A model generated the notes under the pieces. It saw only the letters and a program-made list of their open reading frames with translations. It was not told the origin of the DNA and did no database searches. A stretch of DNA of 64,000 nt from the NCBI RefSeq assembly GCF_025195085.2, contig NZ_JANAVY020000006.1, positions 124,001 to 188,000 of the forward strand, given 5' to 3'. This DNA comes from Vibrio intestinalis. GTDB taxonomy: Bacteria > Pseudomonadota > Gammaproteobacteria > Enterobacterales > Vibrionaceae. Below are positions 62,667 through 64,000 of the stretch, piece by piece. The first letter of the stretch is position 1. Every line of letters begins with the position of its first letter. A program made the position numbers and the translations under genes.

Positions 62667-63580
62667 TGATGTCGACTACACAAAGCTTTTCTGCAAAACA
62701 CATGACTAAGCTACGCCACGCAGGCAGCCTAATTTCTTGCCTGCTGATTTTGGCCTCACTGTTTTCTTTGTTCACTAAAGGGCTGAACTACGGCCTAGAT
62801 TTCACTGGCGGTATGATCAGTGAAGTAAGGTTGGATTCGACCTTAACTGCACCACAAATTCAAACCAATTTGGAAGCTGCGCTGCACCAATCTGTCTCTG
62901 TAGTTTCTACAGGGGAAGAAGGCCAATGGGTACTGCGTTACAGCGCGCCAGAACAGCTAGACCAACAACCAGAAATCAAACCACTGTTAGAAAGCTTTTC
63001 TCACACAGTTGAGATGATTAACGTCAGCTTAGTGGGCCCGCAAGTGGGGCAAGAACTCGCTGAGCAAGGTGGCCTAGCGGTATTGATCACCTTGTTAGTG
63101 ATTCTTGGTTACTTGAGCTTCCGCTTTGAGTGGCGCTTAGCATCTGGTGCTCTACTCGCACTAATTCACGATGTGGTATTGCTACTCGGCTTCTTCTCGC
63201 TGACTGGTTTAGAGTTCAACCTAACTGTACTTGCCGCGTTATTGGCAGTGCTTGGCTACTCGCTTAACGACTCGATCATCATTTCAGACCGTATTCGAGA
63301 GCTATTAAAAGCGAATGTTCAATTGCCGATTACCGAGCTTAACAACCGAGCAATCACCTCCACGCTTTCGCGCACCTTGATTACATCAGGCACTACGTTG
63401 ATTTCAGTAGCGTCATTGTGGTTATTGGGTGGTGAGCCACTCTATGGCTTCTCGGTCACAATGTTCATCGGTATTGTTGCCGGTACTTGGTCAACTATGA
63501 CCATTGCTACCATCATCCCAGAGATAACCAAACTGGGGCCACAACATTACGCCCCTGAGCCTATCTCTGAAGCGCCTTAA
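62666..63580 (+). CDS. secF: Protein translocase subunit SecF (second copy, SecF2)
   Basis: A 304-residue inner-membrane protein. The ATG at 62666 overlaps the secD stop (TAATG) with GGAGTGAG upstream; a second ATG follows directly. The first helix is followed by GLNYGLDFTGGMISEVRLD, a small periplasmic domain and five helices. The functional Asp lies in LAVLGYSLNDSIIISDRIRELL, the SecF counterpart of the SecD motif. It forms the SecDF complex with the preceding product. It is the last gene of vemP-secD2-secF2, followed by a terminator. Confidence 0.95.
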   Translation: MMSTTQSFSAKHMTKLRHAGSLISCLLILASLFSLFTKGLNYGLDFTGGMISEVRLDSTLTAPQIQTNLEAALHQSVSVVSTGEEGQWVLRYSAPEQLDQQPEIKPLLESFSHTVEMINVSLVGPQVGQELAEQGGLAVLITLLVILGYLSFRFEWRLASGALLALIHDVVLLLGFFSLTGLEFNLTVLAALLAVLGYSLNDSIIISDRIRELLKANVQLPITELNNRAITSTLSRTLITSGTTLISVASLWLLGGEPLYGFSVTMFIGIVAGTWSTMTIATIIPEITKLGPQHYAPEPISEAP

Positions 63581-63630
63581 CGCTACTAACTCAAACAGTG
63601 ATTGTTCAAATAAGTAAAAGTGCATAAAAC

Positions 63631-63660
63631 AAAGCTCGGCCATAAAGGTCGAGCTTTTTG
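63631..63660. terminator. Terminator between secF2 and the aldehyde dehydrogenase gene
   Basis: An 11-bp stem with one G-U pair, AAAGCTCGGCC (63631-63641) with GGTCGAGCTTT (63647-63657), a 5-nt loop and a T run; A residues on the other side suit the convergent gene. Confidence 0.9.
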
Positions 63661-63678
63661 TCAATTTACAATGTAAAA

Positions 63679-64000
63679 CTAGCGAAGAAATAAACGCGAC
63701 ATCGCTAGCTTGAGCCACTTCGCTTGTTTAGATAACCACCAAGATCTCGGTAGCCAAGTCGGGGTGGATAACACCGTTCGCGCTTTGGAAAACGTGGCAA
63801 AGCCCTCTTGTCCATGATAATGACCCATGCCCGAGTTACCAATGCCACCAAATGGAGCATCATGAGCAGTCACGTGGAACAAGGTATCATTGAAACAAAC
63901 ACCGCCGCTGTGGGTTACCTCTAACACTCGCTGCTGTAACTTCTTATCTTTACTCATCAAATACAGCGCCAACGGCCTTGGTCGGCTCGTCACATAATCC
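63679..64000 (-). CDS. Coniferyl-aldehyde-dehydrogenase-like enzyme, C-terminal part only
   Basis: The frame is open to the window edge, so the N-terminus and catalytic Cys are missing. What remains is the C-terminal ~107 residues of an aldehyde dehydrogenase: RPLALYLMSKDK, VTHSGGVCFNDTLFHV, HDAPFGGIGNSGMGHYHG and FATFSKARTVL. These are closest in look to the CalB/YwdH class that oxidises coniferyl and medium-chain aldehydes. The C-terminal tail (SRSWWLSKQAKWLKLAMSRLFL) is hydrophobic and basic and may bind the membrane. Confidence 0.85.
   Translation of the reverse strand, partial: DYVTSRPRPLALYLMSKDKKLQQRVLEVTHSGGVCFNDTLFHVTAHDAPFGGIGNSGMGHYHGQEGFATFSKARTVLSTPTWLPRSWWLSKQAKWLKLAMSRLFLR

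Noticed and set aside
1..64000. CRISPR arrays, insertion sequences, tRNA or rRNA genes, prophage
   Set aside because: I saw no spaced repeats, transposase or integrase frames, cloverleaf sequences or phage structural genes.

Overview
The window looks like a stretch of the second chromosome of a Vibrio, most likely from the Harveyi/alginolyticus side of the genus. This rests on several lineage-typical modules read directly from the sequence: a VqmR/VqmA quorum-sensing pair beside pdxH and a lapC-lapG-lapD-lapB operon (the order I remember for V. cholerae chromosome II), a VemP arrest peptide upstream of a second secDF pair, a GH18 chitinase near nagB, a putA/putP cluster with an AraC-type activator, and an hcp-vgrG pair. 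I see no rRNA, tRNA, insertion sequence, integron or CRISPR array.

Layout. 1-2.6 kb: a GNAT acetyltransferase cut by the window edge, a DUF445 membrane protein, an Lrp/AsnC regulator and a small Cys-rich protein. 2.7-9.1 kb: proline use, with AraC-type PutR, bifunctional PutA, a separately encoded PutA C-terminal domain, and PutP. 9.5-13.6 kb: two paralogous secreted coiled-coil/PEGA proteins, then the VqmR sRNA and VqmA. 13.7-20.7 kb: pdxH and the Lap operon (adhesin secretion and c-di-GMP-controlled release; the adhesin is not here). 20.8-31.5 kb: chitinase, a YgiW-like OB-fold protein, a copper-delivery trio (SCO and PCuAC), a second RsgA GTPase behind what looks like an undescribed translational attenuator, SstT, a Sel1-repeat protein and NagB.

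31.7-42.8 kb: a DMT permease, Fpr, a secreted ankyrin protein, a prolyl aminopeptidase, ArfB, a eukaryotic-type class Ia ribonucleotide reductase with its own glutaredoxin (NrdR- and Fur-like boxes upstream), and TrhO. 43-47.7 kb: a 1382-residue acidic protein of unknown function and a small acidic companion. 47.8-52.3 kb: M20 peptidase with YjiG/YjiH, and NhaD behind a long structured leader. 52.4-55.4 kb: a metal/thiol-response cluster (Cys-tailed GST, SigZ-like sigma factor, ArsR repressor, Cys-rich Cu/Zn permease). 55.6-58.3 kb: an orphan T6SS hcp-vgrG pair with a sigma-54 promoter. 58.5-64 kb: isochorismatase, GlxA-type regulator, VemP-SecD2-SecF2, and an aldehyde dehydrogenase cut by the edge.

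The strongest regulatory readings are: (i) the VemP stop-codon region can base-pair with the Shine-Dalgarno and start codon of secD2; (ii) a perfect G6/C6 palindrome upstream of vqmR is both a VqmA operator and a terminator for the preceding gene; (iii) tandem 21-bp direct repeats end in the putA -35 box; (iv) a 15-codon leader ORF and four alternately pairing segments precede the rsgA paralogue. The last one, with the Cys-tailed metal cluster, the giant acidic protein and the nhaD leader, are the best candidates for undescribed biology. All family names come from reading the protein sequences; no database search was run.
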